A stretch of 64,000 bases of DNA from Paracoccaceae bacterium (GCA_027489375.1 JAIXZW010000004.1:163660-227659), one strand, 5' to 3'; counted from the first letter of the stretch, positions 8,305 to 17,489 are shown. The notes: generated by a model from the sequence alone, not told the origin. Numbers and translations: made by a program.

Positions 8305-8318
8305 TTGATCAGGATCAA
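8305..8318 (-). promoter_or_regulatory. FNR/FnrL-type box
   Basis: TTGATCAGGATCAA matches TTGAT-N4-ATCAA perfectly and is palindromic beyond the core. It lies 33-51 bases upstream of the possible start codons of the 7919-8272 gene, in a 96-base gap. FnrL is the oxygen-sensing activator/repressor of Rhodobacterales. The box is preceded by GCAGCC, as in the second box at 12206. Confidence 0.72.
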
Positions 8319-8368
8319 GCCAAAAGCAAACGCAGATCACAAACCGGTGACCTCAATTTGGCTTTTGA

Positions 8369-8842
8369 TCACCGCGACGATGATCGCCCTGGCAGACGTG
8401 CAACGATCCAGAACACCAGCAGCGGCACGACAAGCCATTGCAACAGCGGGCTAAGACCCGTTCCAATGCCGGGAAGCCTCGGCATGATGTCGCGGTAGGC
8501 CCATGCTTGCCGAACCTCGACATTCCACCATTCGGAAAACACCGTATAGACCAGCGCCAAGGCAATGGTGACGACAGCCACGGAAACGGAACGATCCCTG
8601 GGCCAGTTTCGCGCGCGAAGAATGACGCGAGCGCCAGTCAGGCTGAGAGAGGCGATCAGAATGTCTCCGGCAGTGCAATGCAATATGGCATAAGATATCT
8701 CCGGGAAGCTGCCCGTCAGCCACAGCGTGTAGAGCGGCATCTGCGCGATTTCCCAGATCAGGTTCAGCACACCACTCGCAATCACATAGCGCAACAGGGC
8801 CTGCCACGCTGTTACGGCAGTCAGAAGAAGCGGATCGGGCAT
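8369..8842 (-). CDS. Polytopic membrane protein of unknown function
   Basis: 157 residues from ATG 8842 (AAGGAG just upstream); a TTG at 8869 is an alternative. Four hydrophobic segments lie at about residues 5-27, 45-70, 80-100 and 130-150, with charged loops ([21 protein letters not shown]). No enzymatic motif is recognised. It is divergent from the cytochrome c gene at 8919 and lies upstream of the FNR box at 8305. Residence in the copper/cytochrome region suggests a role in metal or respiratory adaptation, but this is not demonstrated. Confidence 0.6.
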   Translation of the reverse strand: MPDPLLLTAVTAWQALLRYVIASGVLNLIWEIAQMPLYTLWLTGSFPEISYAILHCTAGDILIASLSLTGARVILRARNWPRDRSVSVAVVTIALALVYTVFSEWWNVEVRQAWAYRDIMPRLPGIGTGLSPLLQWLVVPLLVFWIVARLPGRSSSR

Positions 8843-8918
8843 GGCTCCTTGGCTTTCAGAGGAGTTCAATCTGTGCCAGATTTTATCCGAAAGTTTTCAA
8901 ATCCTGAACCAGGAACAT

Positions 8919-9323
8919 ATGCGCCATCTGACTATGATCCTTTGCCTGTGGGGGCTTACCTCTGACGCCTCGGCCGAAACCGGGGCTGCACTTTATGCCC
9001 GGCATTGCGCAGCCTGCCATGGGGCCAATCTGGAAGGTCAGCCCGAGTGGCGCAGCCCGAAGGCGGATGGCAGCTATCCCGCGCCGCCGCACGACGCCGA
9101 AGGCCATACCTGGCACCATGATGATGCCATGCTGACCGATTACGTGGCGCGCGGCGGGCAGGCAGTTCTGGACGAGATGGGGGTGTCGTTCCGCTCTGCC
9201 ATGCCTGCCTTTGGCGAGACTTTGACTGCCGATGAGATCACAGCGATCCTTGATTTCATCAAATCGACATGGCCAGAGCGCATCCGGCAGGCGCGGGAGC
9301 AGCGATTGGCCCCCGCGCCGTAG
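8919..9323 (+). CDS. Monohaem c-type cytochrome
   Basis: 134 residues from ATG 8919; the frame is open upstream to 8841 but the signal peptide begins here ([19 protein letters not shown]). One haem site CAACH lies near residue 32, and [14 protein letters not shown] near residue 100 contains the probable Met axial ligand. The single domain is of class I type. It should be exported by Sec and matured in the periplasm. It is convergent with the BNR-type gene at 9328 with only four bases between the stops. It is probably an electron carrier for the periplasmic copper oxidation or for respiration; partner unknown. Confidence 0.85.
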   Translation: MRHLTMILCLWGLTSDASAETGAALYARHCAACHGANLEGQPEWRSPKADGSYPAPPHDAEGHTWHHDDAMLTDYVARGGQAVLDEMGVSFRSAMPAFGETLTADEITAILDFIKSTWPERIRQAREQRLAPAP

Positions 9324-9327
9324 CCAT

Positions 9328-10188
9328 TTAGTCAACCGCTGCACGCCAGCGCGCACCGCCATCATCTGAAACGACTAGCGTGCCGTCGCCAGACAAGGCC
9401 ATAAGGCGCAGCGGCTCCGCCTGCGTGACAGCAAGGTAAAGCAGATACCCCCCGGGCAGCTCGGCTGTGACCAAAGTGACAGCGCCTGTAGCCTCATCCA
9501 GCTCGATCAACCCTCGCCCCAGTTGCACGGCCCGGAGCTTGCCATCAGCGCCCATATCAACGGTGCTGACCGGCGCTGCGGTCAGCAAAAGGGATTGCCA
9601 TGTGGCCCCGGCATCGGCACTTACGAAAAGCCCGCCTTCGGTTGCGGCGAAGATACGGTTCGGATCACGGGCAGAGGTGGCCACATCAATCAGCTTTTCG
9701 GGCGCGGTTCCGGTAATTGCCCAAGTCGCCCCGGAATCCGTGCCGCGCTGCACTGCGCCGTCATGGCCGATGCCGTAGATCACCCCGGCATCGGCGCGGC
9801 TGACCTCCATATTGTGAAAATCCACCGGACCGCCGATGCCTTCTGACACTGGCAGCCAGCTTGCACCGCCGTCCTCGGTGCGGATCACCCCAAGATTGCC
9901 GCCGCTTGCCGGATGGCCACTTGCGAAGGCTTTGCCCGGCCCGCCCGGCACCTGAGAAAAGCCCATGAAGTCATCACGGCTGCTGCCCATCAGTCGGGCA
10001 GTTTGTGCTGACAGATCGATTGTGAAGATGCCGTGATGGGTGGCAAGAGTTACACTCTCGTGGCCCGACGGCCCTTCGGCGATACCGTGAATGTGAGTGT
10101 TGGACAGAAGCTCTGCCAGTGGCAGGGTCTCCTGCGCCTGCGCCGCCATGGGCAGCGCAAAGGCTGCAACGGCAAGTATGCGGATCAT
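9328..10188 (-). CDS. Exported BNR/Asp-box propeller protein (F510_1955-like)
   Basis: 286 residues from ATG 10188 (signal peptide MIRILAVAAFALPMAAQA). Asp-box motifs occur as TEDGGASWLP, TDSGATWAI, SADAGATWQS and SDDGGARWRA, the S/T-x-D-x-G-x-T-W turn of sialidase-like propellers. The overall length and HIHGIAEGP start match a family annotated F510_1955 glycosyl hydrolase, which travels with copper-resistance genes. No catalytic residues can be assigned, so a structural or binding role is as likely as hydrolysis. It is downstream of and co-directional with the multicopper oxidase. Confidence 0.78.
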   Translation of the reverse strand: MIRILAVAAFALPMAAQAQETLPLAELLSNTHIHGIAEGPSGHESVTLATHHGIFTIDLSAQTARLMGSSRDDFMGFSQVPGGPGKAFASGHPASGGNLGVIRTEDGGASWLPVSEGIGGPVDFHNMEVSRADAGVIYGIGHDGAVQRGTDSGATWAITGTAPEKLIDVATSARDPNRIFAATEGGLFVSADAGATWQSLLLTAAPVSTVDMGADGKLRAVQLGRGLIELDEATGAVTLVTAELPGGYLLYLAVTQAEPLRLMALSGDGTLVVSDDGGARWRAAVD

Positions 10189-10211
10189 ATTGGTTTTCCC
10201 TTGTGCGACAT

Positions 10212-10239
10212 AGGGCTGGCGGCGACGCCAGCCCTTTTT
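10212..10239 (+). terminator. Perfect hairpin with T-run facing the plus strand
   Basis: A 10-bp perfect stem AGGGCTGGCG/CGCCAGCCCT with a GCGA tetraloop is followed by TTTTT on the plus strand. The flanking genes are both on the minus strand, so the T-run faces the wrong way for them. For minus-strand transcripts it would be an intercistronic hairpin between the oxidase and the BNR gene. Confidence 0.6.
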
Positions 10240-10243
10240 AATC

Positions 10244-11716
10244 TCAGGCCGAGACCGCAAATTCGGTCATCATGCCGGTCGACAAATGCGGCATGTGGTG
10301 ACAATGCAGCATCCAGCGCGCGGCCTCGCCCGCATCCAGCGCCACGCTGACCATGCTCATCGGCGGCACATGCACCGTGTCACGCAAGGCCCCGTTCACC
10401 GTCTGCCCGTTCAGCGCCACCACCTGAAACACATGGCCATGCAGGTGCATCGGATGCGCCATCATCGACATGTTGTGGAACGTCAGCACCACACGTTCAC
10501 CGGTCTTGGCGAGGATCGGCCGGTGCTTGCCCCAAGTCTGGCGATCGATAGTCCAAAGATAGGGCATCATGGACCCGCCAAGCATCAGATTGTCGCTGCG
10601 ATCCACCGGGCGATCCGTCAGCGGATTTGCGGCCTGCAACAGCGCCTCTTGTGCCAGATCGGTGGAAAAAGCCGGATGCGGGGCGTCGCTGACCAGCGCA
10701 ATCCTTTCAACTTTGGCGCCCTTGGTTGCCAGCACAACTCCGGTCCGCTCGACCGCGCCTTCGCGCAAGGCAAGGATCGGGAAAGCGCCTCCTTCTGCCG
10801 GTACGGTCACCTCGATATCGAGTCTCTGCCCCATTGCCAGCCCAAAGCGGCCGCCCGCGACGGGCCGCACCGCATTCCCGTCGGTGGCAACCAACTGGCC
10901 GGGCAAGGCACCGGTATCAACCCAGAACACCGTCGCCGCAGCGCCGTTGATGATGCGCAAAAGTACGCGGGCACCCTTGTCAACAGTCACAACTTCGGGG
11001 TCGTCCAGCGTGCGGTCATTGGCCAGATAGGCGTCGAAGGCGAAATCATTCAGGTCCATCGCCCCCATGGTCATGCCGCCCATCTGCATAGTGCCGTGAT
11101 CCATTCCAGGCATAGCCATATCCCCGCCGTCAGACCCCGCACCACCCCCCATGTTGGACATGTCATGCCCACCCATCGCGGCACCCGCCGTGATTTCGGC
11201 CAGCACTTCGGCGGCCGGTCGGAAGCTGAGATCATGCAGCAGGATCGTGACCTCTTGCCGATCCTGCGTGGCATCGTCGGCGCTGCGCACGATCAGAGGC
11301 GCGGCAAGCAAGTCCATTTCCTGCACCGGAATATGGGAATGCATCCAGTGGGTTCCCGGACGTGCCGCGAAATCAAAGCTGCGCGTCTCGCCCGGCTTCA
11401 GTGCGGGTTGCGGCATATCCGGCACCCCGTCCTGCGCATTCGGCGCGTGCTGGCCGTGCCAGTGCAGGATGGTGTCCTCGGTCAGCTCATTGACCAGATC
11501 AAGCCGAAAGGCCTCGCCCGGCTCCAGCATCACGCCGCTGCGGCCATTGGCATCAAGAATGCCCTTCACGGTGATGGCGCGCCCGCCAATATCCAGCGTG
11601 CGGTTGGTGGCACGCAATTGGCGCAGCGGTGCGGCCATGGCGGAAAGGGGCGGGAAAAGCGGCAAGGCTGCAGCGGAACTTGCGGCCAGAAAGCCGCGGC
11701 GGGAAAGCAGTGTCAT
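10244..11716 (-). CDS. Multicopper oxidase (CopA/CueO type), Tat-exported
   Basis: 490 residues. A twin-arginine signal (SRRGFLAASSAAALPLFPP) exports the folded enzyme. The copper sites are complete: HWHG near residue 84, HSH near 125, HPMHLHGH near 436 and the T1/T3 motif HCHHMPHLSTGM near 474. A Met/His-rich insert at about 180-220 (MSNMGGGAGSDGGDM, MPGMDHGTMQMGGMTMG) is typical of periplasmic cuprous oxidases that detoxify Cu(I). Upstream on the same strand is the small His-rich protein 11785-12141; downstream is the BNR propeller gene. These three probably form one copper-response unit. Confidence 0.93.
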   Translation of the reverse strand: MTLLSRRGFLAASSAAALPLFPPLSAMAAPLRQLRATNRTLDIGGRAITVKGILDANGRSGVMLEPGEAFRLDLVNELTEDTILHWHGQHAPNAQDGVPDMPQPALKPGETRSFDFAARPGTHWMHSHIPVQEMDLLAAPLIVRSADDATQDRQEVTILLHDLSFRPAAEVLAEITAGAAMGGHDMSNMGGGAGSDGGDMAMPGMDHGTMQMGGMTMGAMDLNDFAFDAYLANDRTLDDPEVVTVDKGARVLLRIINGAAATVFWVDTGALPGQLVATDGNAVRPVAGGRFGLAMGQRLDIEVTVPAEGGAFPILALREGAVERTGVVLATKGAKVERIALVSDAPHPAFSTDLAQEALLQAANPLTDRPVDRSDNLMLGGSMMPYLWTIDRQTWGKHRPILAKTGERVVLTFHNMSMMAHPMHLHGHVFQVVALNGQTVNGALRDTVHVPPMSMVSVALDAGEAARWMLHCHHMPHLSTGMMTEFAVSA

Positions 11717-11784
11717 GTCATTGAACTCCGAATAAGACGCAAGGCGCGTCGGTCTGGGATCGGGTGCGGCGCGGCACCCGGCGA

Positions 11785-12141
11785 TCAGACCAGCGGCTTC
11801 GGAGGCCGCTCGGCCAAGTCTGGCCGCAAAGAGGCCGGTTGCGTCTCATCATCTGGGCGCAGAACGGCTATCTTTGAAAAGCTTATATTTTTCTCAGCAA
11901 CGATTGGTTCGTCGATCCACGAAAGGCAACCCTGCATGCAGAGCATGCCGCCGGCGGGATGTCCTGCCACAGGACGATGGCCGCCCATGTGTATGTTTTG
12001 ACTGTGCGCCGTGGGTGCGTGAGACATGCTGTGACCCGGCGCAGGATTCGGCACGGGACATGCTGCACCGGCCTGAACGCCAGCGATCAACAGCAGGCAA
12101 ACCGCTGTAATCCGCACCAAGATGTTGACCCAACCGCGCAT
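11785..12141 (-). CDS. Small exported His/Met-rich protein (unrecognised)
   Basis: 118 residues, ATG 12141. Signal peptide MRGWVNILVRITAVCLLLIAG, then a His/Met segment (GHSMSHAPTAHSQNIHMGGH) and GGMLCMQGCLSW with a CMQGC pair, ending RPPKPLV. The plan (signal, His stretch, Cys pair, terminal Pro-Pro) is shared with the proteins at 7919, 12273 and 15329. It lies upstream of the multicopper oxidase on the same strand and is divergent from the 12273 gene across a region holding an FNR-type box. Probably a periplasmic copper-binding accessory; function unproven. Confidence 0.6.
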   Translation of the reverse strand: MRGWVNILVRITAVCLLLIAGVQAGAACPVPNPAPGHSMSHAPTAHSQNIHMGGHRPVAGHPAGGMLCMQGCLSWIDEPIVAEKNISFSKIAVLRPDDETQPASLRPDLAERPPKPLV

Positions 12142-12205
12142 GAACCGGACGGCACTCCTGAAATGATAGACGCTCTAGCCTTAGGAAAGTGGTTGTGCTG
12201 CAGCC

Positions 12206-12219
12206 TTGATGCAAGTCAA
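12206..12219 (+). promoter_or_regulatory. FNR/FnrL-type box in a divergent promoter region
   Basis: TTGATGCAAGTCAA fits TTGAT-N4-RTCAA, the form accepted by FnrL of Rhodobacter. It lies between the divergent genes starting at 12141 (minus) and 12273 (plus), and is preceded by GCAGCC as at the 8305 box. Confidence 0.6.
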
Positions 12220-12272
12220 AGTCGAACGCAAACGACTGGCCCAAAGTGAATGTGAAGTTGGGGAAGGGTTTC

Positions 12273-12635
12273 ATGCGGTTTTTTGCCAGCATAGGGCGGC
12301 AAACAGGTCCGGCGCTTTTGCGCTGGCTGCTTGTCTGCGCGGTGCTGGCCGTGGTCTCGACGCAATCGCATCATGCCTTTGATTCTGAAATTAACCACAA
12401 AACCATCATGTCTGCCTCGGTTGACGCTGAGGCGGACGGTGTCCACCATCATTCCGATGGCGCGTGTCAAAGTGCGGGGCATTGCGCCCCGGTGTTTGTT
12501 GGTATTGCGCCAGCCTTCAGTCTTGCCGCGAAAACTTGGGGTCCTGCTGAGTTTATTCTCGCGGATGCGCTGCCTTCACATGGCTGCACGGTCGATCCCG
12601 GTCAGCACCCTCCGAAGACCGCTCAGCTGATCTGA
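12273..12635 (+). CDS. Small exported His/Cys protein (unrecognised)
   Basis: 120 residues from ATG 12273, behind GGGGAAGGG; a GTG at 12246 is an alternative start. N-terminal hydrophobic segment WLLVCAVLAVVSTQ, then HHHSDGACQSAGHCAPVF (two Cys, several His), and a C-terminus ending QHPPKTAQLI. It resembles the other three small exported proteins here by layout, not clearly by alignment. It lies 98 bases upstream of copA on the same strand, so it is probably co-induced. It has an FNR-type box about 55 bases before its start. Confidence 0.58.
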   Translation: MRFFASIGRQTGPALLRWLLVCAVLAVVSTQSHHAFDSEINHKTIMSASVDAEADGVHHHSDGACQSAGHCAPVFVGIAPAFSLAAKTWGPAEFILADALPSHGCTVDPGQHPPKTAQLI

Positions 12636-12733
12636 ACATCCAATCGGCACGGCTGCGCGCCCCAAGGGGGCGAAGTGCCAGCTTCTAGTTCCCGACACCT
12701 CGGGCACGTTCTTCCCCAATCCGGATTTCCAAC

Positions 12734-15094
12734 ATGGCCCACGAAACCCACCCTTCCGCAGGCAACACGGTCTACACCTGCCCGATGCATCCCGAGGTGC
12801 GACAGACCGCTCCGGGAACCTGCCCGAAATGCGGCATGACTCTGGTTCCCGAAGGGACCGCCGAACAGGGCAGCCACGGCCATGGCACCCATGCCCATAC
12901 CGGCCACCACCATACCGCGTCGCCGCGGCCCGCGCCGAAGGCCAGCTTCGATACGGTGCCAAAGGCGTGGGCCGGCCCGGTTTACACCTGTCCGATGCAT
13001 CCAGAGGTGCGACAGACCACGCCCGGTTCTTGCCCGATCTGCGGCATGGGTCTGGAACGTGATGCGGCCAGCACTGGCGAGGATGCGCCAAACCCCGAAC
13101 TGGTGGATTTCACTCGGCGGATGTGGGTCGGCATCGTGTTGACCCTGCCGCTTCTGGTGTTGACCATGGGGCCGCTGGTCGGCCTTGGCTGGCTACGCGA
13201 GATTTTTGGCGAACGCCAGACGATGTGGATCGAGTTGGTGCTGGGAACGCCCGTTGTTCTGTGGTGCGGCTGGCCTTTCCTTCATCGCGGCTGGGTGTCC
13301 TTCGTCACTTGGAAGCTGAACATGTTCAGCCTGATCGCCATGGGCGTCCTGGCCGCATGGGGATTCAGCGTCGCTGGGGTGATCGCGCCGCAAATCTTCC
13401 CCGACGGTTTCCGAGATGCACATGGTCAGGTCGGCGTCTATTTCGAGGCGGCGGCAGTGATCGTCACCTTGGTCCTGCTGGGTCAGGTGATGGAACTGCA
13501 TGCCCGTGAAGGCACCGGACGGGCGATCAGGGCGCTGCTCGACATGGCAGCCAAAACCGCGCGCGTCATACGGCCCGACGGCCACGAAGAGGAGGTGGAA
13601 CTGGAAGCGGTGCAGGTGGACGACCTGATCCGTGTCCGGCCGGGCGAGAAAGTTCCAGTTGATGGCGTCGTGACCGAGGGGCGTTCATCGGTCGATGAAA
13701 GCATGATTACCGGTGAACCTGTTCCGGTCGAAAAGGTGGCGGATGATCCGGTGACGGGGGCCACAATCAATGGCACCGGATCGCTGGTCATCAGGGCAAC
13801 CCGGGTGGGCGCCGATACGATGCTGGCCCAGATCGTCGAGATGGTGGCCAAGGCCCAAAGGTCGCGGGCACCGATCCAGAAATATGCTGATCACGTCTCA
13901 GGCCTCTTCGTGCCCGCGGTGATCGCGATTGCTGTGTTGTCTTTTGTCGGCTGGGCAGTCTGGGGGCCGGACCCCGCCCTGTCCTACGGCCTTGTCGCCG
14001 CCGTCGCAGTGCTGATCATCGCCTGCCCCTGCGCCCTGGGGCTGGCAACTCCGATGTCGATCATGACTGCCACGGGCAGGGGCGCGCAGGCAGGCGTTCT
14101 CATCAAAAACGCCGAGGCGCTGGAGCGGTTCGAAAAGATCGACACGCTGATCGTCGACAAAACCGGCACCCTGACTGAAGGTAAACCCCGCCTGATCGCT
14201 GTGCTCCCCGAGGCGGGTCATGACGAGGCCGAAGTGTTGCGCCTTGCCGCCTCGCTGGAGCGCGGGTCGGAACATCCCCTTGCAGAAGCCATCGTGCGCG
14301 GGGCGGAAGACAAGGGCGTTGACCTTGCCCCCACCGCCGATTTCGAGGCGATCACCGGCAAGGGTGTTCGCGGCACTGTTGATGGCCGCGCGGTGGCTCT
14401 TGGCAACCTCCGATTGGTCACGGATATGGGCCTGAACGCGGCCGATCTGGTGGCGCGGGCGGATCAGCGCCGCGACCAAGGCGAAACCGTGATGTTCGTG
14501 GTCTTGGACGGGGCTATCGCTGGCATGGTGTCCGTCGCCGATCCGGTGAAGGAAACCACGCCCGCCGCGCTGAAGGCGCTGCATGACCTTGGCCTGCGGA
14601 TCATCATGGCCACGGGCGATAACGAACGCACCGCCCGCGCCGTCGCCGCCCGTCTTGGCATTGATGAAATCCGGGCTGATGTGCTGCCGCAGGACAAGGC
14701 GCGCATTATCCACGAATTGCAGCAGGCGGGGCATCGGGTTGCCATGGCCGGAGATGGCGTCAACGATGCCCCAGCATTGGCGCAGGCCGATGTCGGCATT
14801 GCCATGGGCACGGGCGCGGATGTCGCCATCGAAAGCGCGGGCTTTACGTTGGTGAAGGGCAACCTTGACGGCATCGTGCGGGCGCGGCGGCTGTCGCAGG
14901 CCACAATGCGCAACATCCGCCAGAACCTGTTCTTCGCACTGATCTACAATGCGGCAGGCGTGCCAGTGGCCGCAGGGCTGCTTTACCCATTCACCGGAAT
15001 GCTCATCAGCCCGATGTTTGCAGCCTTTGCCATGAGTGCCTCGTCGATCTCGGTCGTTCTGAACGCCTTGCGACTGCGGACGGCGCGGATCTGA
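12734..15094 (+). CDS. copA: Cu(+)/heavy-metal P1B-type ATPase
   Basis: 786 residues. Two N-terminal heavy-metal-binding modules with the same phrase [12 protein letters not shown] at residues 14 and 84, each closed by CPxCGM, replace the usual ferredoxin-like CxxC domains; a His-rich linker ([13 protein letters not shown]) lies between them. The core holds the transmembrane metal site CPC at 431-433, the phosphorylated DKTGTLTEG at 475, SEHPLAEA near 515, TGDNERT near 630 and [10 protein letters not shown] at 673. This is the complete set for export of Cu(I) or Ag(I) from the cytoplasm, driven by ATP. Followed by a 34-residue membrane peptide gene. Confidence 0.96.
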   Translation: MAHETHPSAGNTVYTCPMHPEVRQTAPGTCPKCGMTLVPEGTAEQGSHGHGTHAHTGHHHTASPRPAPKASFDTVPKAWAGPVYTCPMHPEVRQTTPGSCPICGMGLERDAASTGEDAPNPELVDFTRRMWVGIVLTLPLLVLTMGPLVGLGWLREIFGERQTMWIELVLGTPVVLWCGWPFLHRGWVSFVTWKLNMFSLIAMGVLAAWGFSVAGVIAPQIFPDGFRDAHGQVGVYFEAAAVIVTLVLLGQVMELHAREGTGRAIRALLDMAAKTARVIRPDGHEEEVELEAVQVDDLIRVRPGEKVPVDGVVTEGRSSVDESMITGEPVPVEKVADDPVTGATINGTGSLVIRATRVGADTMLAQIVEMVAKAQRSRAPIQKYADHVSGLFVPAVIAIAVLSFVGWAVWGPDPALSYGLVAAVAVLIIACPCALGLATPMSIMTATGRGAQAGVLIKNAEALERFEKIDTLIVDKTGTLTEGKPRLIAVLPEAGHDEAEVLRLAASLERGSEHPLAEAIVRGAEDKGVDLAPTADFEAITGKGVRGTVDGRAVALGNLRLVTDMGLNAADLVARADQRRDQGETVMFVVLDGAIAGMVSVADPVKETTPAALKALHDLGLRIIMATGDNERTARAVAARLGIDEIRADVLPQDKARIIHELQQAGHRVAMAGDGVNDAPALAQADVGIAMGTGADVAIESAGFTLVKGNLDGIVRARRLSQATMRNIRQNLFFALIYNAAGVPVAAGLLYPFTGMLISPMFAAFAMSASSISVVLNALRLRTARI

Positions 15095-15132
15095 AGCACT
15101 CCATAACTCCAGACAAATCAAGGAGACGAAAT

Positions 15133-15237
15133 ATGATGACCGGCTTTGGAATGGGGCTTGGTTGGCTATGGATGTTGGTGGTAGCGGTCCTGGTGGGGCT
15201 GATCATCGCCGCGCTGATCAAATACCTGCGTTCATGA
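15133..15237 (+). CDS. 34-residue single-helix membrane peptide next to copA
   Basis: ATG 15133, preceded by AAGGAGA at proper spacing. The product starts MMTGFGMGLGWLWMLVV, has one hydrophobic helix and ends KYLRS. Very short Gly/Trp/Met-rich peptides of this kind are often found directly after copper ATPase genes and resemble the membrane part of SHOCT-type proteins. Function unknown; ATPase modulation is inference. Confidence 0.62.
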   Translation: MMTGFGMGLGWLWMLVVAVLVGLIIAALIKYLRS

Positions 15238-15328
15238 TATACCTTCTGACGCAATTGTGAAGTTCAACACCAGTCGGACAGTGCTGCCACAATTGACAGG
15301 ACTTTGGGGCTGCATCATTGGTCGAGCC

Positions 15329-15679
15329 ATGATGCGGTCCCTTATCCCCAACCTGCTACAGGTTCTTTCCCTTGTCCTGGTCATTGCGACTGGGACTTCA
15401 GGGGTTGCCTTTGCAGATCATGGTGGATCGCATGGGGAACACTGTATCGCTGTTGACGAGGTTTCGACTGAACATCAGCATTTAACTTCCGATACCGATA
15501 CGGAGCATCCCGAAAACGGGGAAAAAACCTGTGTGCAACACAGTTGTATCGCAGTTTTCAATTCACGCTTCATTGCGGATGGCTTGCTGTCTGTTGCCTT
15601 GGCTGAGAACAGTAATGGCCATCATTCTTTGACACCCTTCGTTAGGGTGGTGAATCTTTATCGTCCTCCCATCGCCTGA
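15329..15679 (+). CDS. Small exported His/Cys protein (unrecognised)
   Basis: 116 residues from ATG 15329; the frame extends up to a GTG at 15257 but the signal peptide (MMRSLIPNLLQVLSLVLVIA) begins at this ATG. It contains HGGSHGEHCIAV and ENGEKTCVQHSCIAVF, that is three cysteines and several histidines, and it ends LYRPPIA. The plan is the same as in the 7919, 11785 and 12273 genes. Upstream, CAATTGTG and CACAATTG form an inverted repeat of unknown meaning with a TTGACA just after it. Confidence 0.58.
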   Translation: MMRSLIPNLLQVLSLVLVIATGTSGVAFADHGGSHGEHCIAVDEVSTEHQHLTSDTDTEHPENGEKTCVQHSCIAVFNSRFIADGLLSVALAENSNGHHSLTPFVRVVNLYRPPIA

Positions 15680-15766
15680 TCCCCGCGCCCAGTGCGCGGA
15701 TATGTTTGCCTGAAACCCTGACAATCTGTCGGGGATCAAAAAGCACATACTGGATCAGGAAACCCC

Positions 15767-15994
15767 ATGCTTTTCAAACTTTCGGCGGCCGCGTTGCCGC
15801 TTGCCTTGGGCGCATGTGCCCAAGCCATCGTCTTGCCAAAGGCGGCTGATGTCGCACCTGCGTCTTTGGCAACCGTCACCCCTTCGCCACTTCCGGCTGT
15901 GACTGTCGTCCACACCTTACGCCCGGTTACCGAGCCGTCCAATTGGCAGGCAGTTAATGACTCACAAGCGCCAGGTAAGGAGGGGCAGGAATGA
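15767..15994 (+). CDS. Small lipoprotein preceding the TolC-like gene
   Basis: 75 residues. The signal MLFKLSAAALPLALGAC carries a lipobox (LGAC), so Cys17 should be lipidated. The mature part is short and Pro/Val-rich without recognised domain. Its stop overlaps the start of the efflux gene by four bases (ATGA), so it is the first cistron of the 15767-19651 copper operon. Confidence 0.68.
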   Translation: MLFKLSAAALPLALGACAQAIVLPKAADVAPASLATVTPSPLPAVTVVHTLRPVTEPSNWQAVNDSQAPGKEGQE

Positions 15995-17478
15995 AAGTCC
16001 TTCGTACCGACTATCCTCGCGGGATTGCTTTAGGGGTCACCAGCGCTCTGGCTTTGGCGGCTTGTACGCCCGCATCAGATCTCGAGCGACTATCGTCGCC
16101 TTCCGCGGGCTTCGAAAGTGTAGCGACAACTGCACGTACAGCGACCGGCGCTGAAACCGTCTGGCTACAATCTGCCGAAGACATTTCGGCCAATGCCAAG
16201 AAGGTCTCGGCACTGGTTTCCGGCAAAACGATATCTGCGGATACTGCCGTTCAGGTCGCGCTGCTGAACAATCGCGGCCTGCAGGCGGCCTATGCCGATC
16301 TTGGCCTGTCGGCTGCCGATGCATGGCAGGTGGCGCTTGCTCCTAATCCGTCGCTTCATCTGGGCGTGCTCGGCCTCGGCACCCAAAGCCTTGATGGCTT
16401 CCGTACTCTGGAAGGCGGTATCGCTGCAAATCTTCTGGCCCTAACCACGCAGAAAAGCCGCAACCGGATTGCAGATGTCAGGTTCCGAAAGGCGCAACTT
16501 GTGGCGGCAGAGGAGACCCTGCGCGTGGCCACCGAAGCGCGCAAGGCATGGATCACGACCGTTGCGGCATTCGAGACGGCGAGCCTTGTCCGGCAGACCC
16601 AAGAGACTGCCGATGCCGCCTCTGAACTGGCAGCGGAACTGGGAAAGACCGGCTATCTGGGGCGCGATGACCAAGCCCGAGAACATGCCTTTGCCGCCGA
16701 ACTGGCGGGTCAGCGGGCGCAGGCCGACCTTGCCGCCAAACTGGCCAAAGAGGATCTGACCCGGATCATGGGTCTATTTGGGGCCGACCTGAATTACTTC
16801 GTGCCGAACGCCCTGCCTGGCCTGCCTAGGATTGCGGATCGCAAAGCCTTTGAGAGTGAAGCCTTGGCGGGCCGCGTTGACCTGGCGGCAGCAAAGCTCG
16901 AACTGGAGGCTGTGGCTCTGGACTACCGCTTGGGCGATCGGACACGCGTTGTGTCTGATATCGCCCTTGCGGCAGGCACTGAGATCGAACGAGAATTGGA
17001 GGATGGCGCGCGTCACAGTGCGCGGACCGACAGCCTTGACCTCGAAGTGGCTTTCGAGATTCCGATTTTTGACAGCGGCGCTGCCCGTCTGCGCAAGGGC
17101 GAAGTGGCCTACATGAAGGCTGCACATCAACTGGCGCAAAAGGCCGTCGACGTCAGGTCAGAGGCCCGGGCCGCGCATCTCGCCTGGACTGGCACCCACA
17201 AGATAGCTCGGCACTATCGGGACGTGGTTCTGCCGCTACGCAAGACGATCGAGGAAGAAGCGCTCTTGTCCTACAACGGCATGATCACCAACACCTTTGA
17301 ACTCTTGGCAGACACAAGGGCGCGGATGCAGTCGAACCTGCTCGAAGCTTCGGCTCGGCGGGACTTCTGGCTCGCGGATGCGAACATGACCGCCGTTCTT
17401 TACGGCGGTGGCGGTGCGACTGCGCCGTCGGGCGGTGGCGGCGCAACTGCCGCTGCCGAAGAACCAGCAGGTCATTGA
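15991..17478 (+). CDS. TolC/CusC-like outer-membrane efflux lipoprotein
   Basis: 495 residues. Signal with lipobox-like LALAAC (Cys near 25). The body shows two repeats of the outer-membrane efflux family: VALLNNRGLQAAYADLGLSAAD near 90 and VDLAAAKLELEAVALDY near 295, with long helical Ala/Glu-rich stretches. A Gly/Ala low-complexity tail ends the protein. It should form the outer-membrane duct. No RND pump or adaptor gene is adjacent, so it either partners an unlinked pump or has a periplasmic-clearance role of its own. It is followed directly by the second multicopper oxidase. Confidence 0.85.
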   Translation: MKVLRTDYPRGIALGVTSALALAACTPASDLERLSSPSAGFESVATTARTATGAETVWLQSAEDISANAKKVSALVSGKTISADTAVQVALLNNRGLQAAYADLGLSAADAWQVALAPNPSLHLGVLGLGTQSLDGFRTLEGGIAANLLALTTQKSRNRIADVRFRKAQLVAAEETLRVATEARKAWITTVAAFETASLVRQTQETADAASELAAELGKTGYLGRDDQAREHAFAAELAGQRAQADLAAKLAKEDLTRIMGLFGADLNYFVPNALPGLPRIADRKAFESEALAGRVDLAAAKLELEAVALDYRLGDRTRVVSDIALAAGTEIERELEDGARHSARTDSLDLEVAFEIPIFDSGAARLRKGEVAYMKAAHQLAQKAVDVRSEARAAHLAWTGTHKIARHYRDVVLPLRKTIEEEALLSYNGMITNTFELLADTRARMQSNLLEASARRDFWLADANMTAVLYGGGGATAPSGGGGATAAAEEPAGH

Positions 17479-17489
17479 GGAGACTTCAG

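Noticed and set aside
10286..12001. 571-codon plus-strand frame opposite the multicopper oxidase
   Set aside because: Antisense shadow; the copper motifs are on the minus strand.
12161..12185. Possible CueR/MerR-type operator near CTCTAGCCTTAGGAAAG
   Set aside because: The two halves are not symmetric enough and the spacing does not fit a MerR-family promoter.
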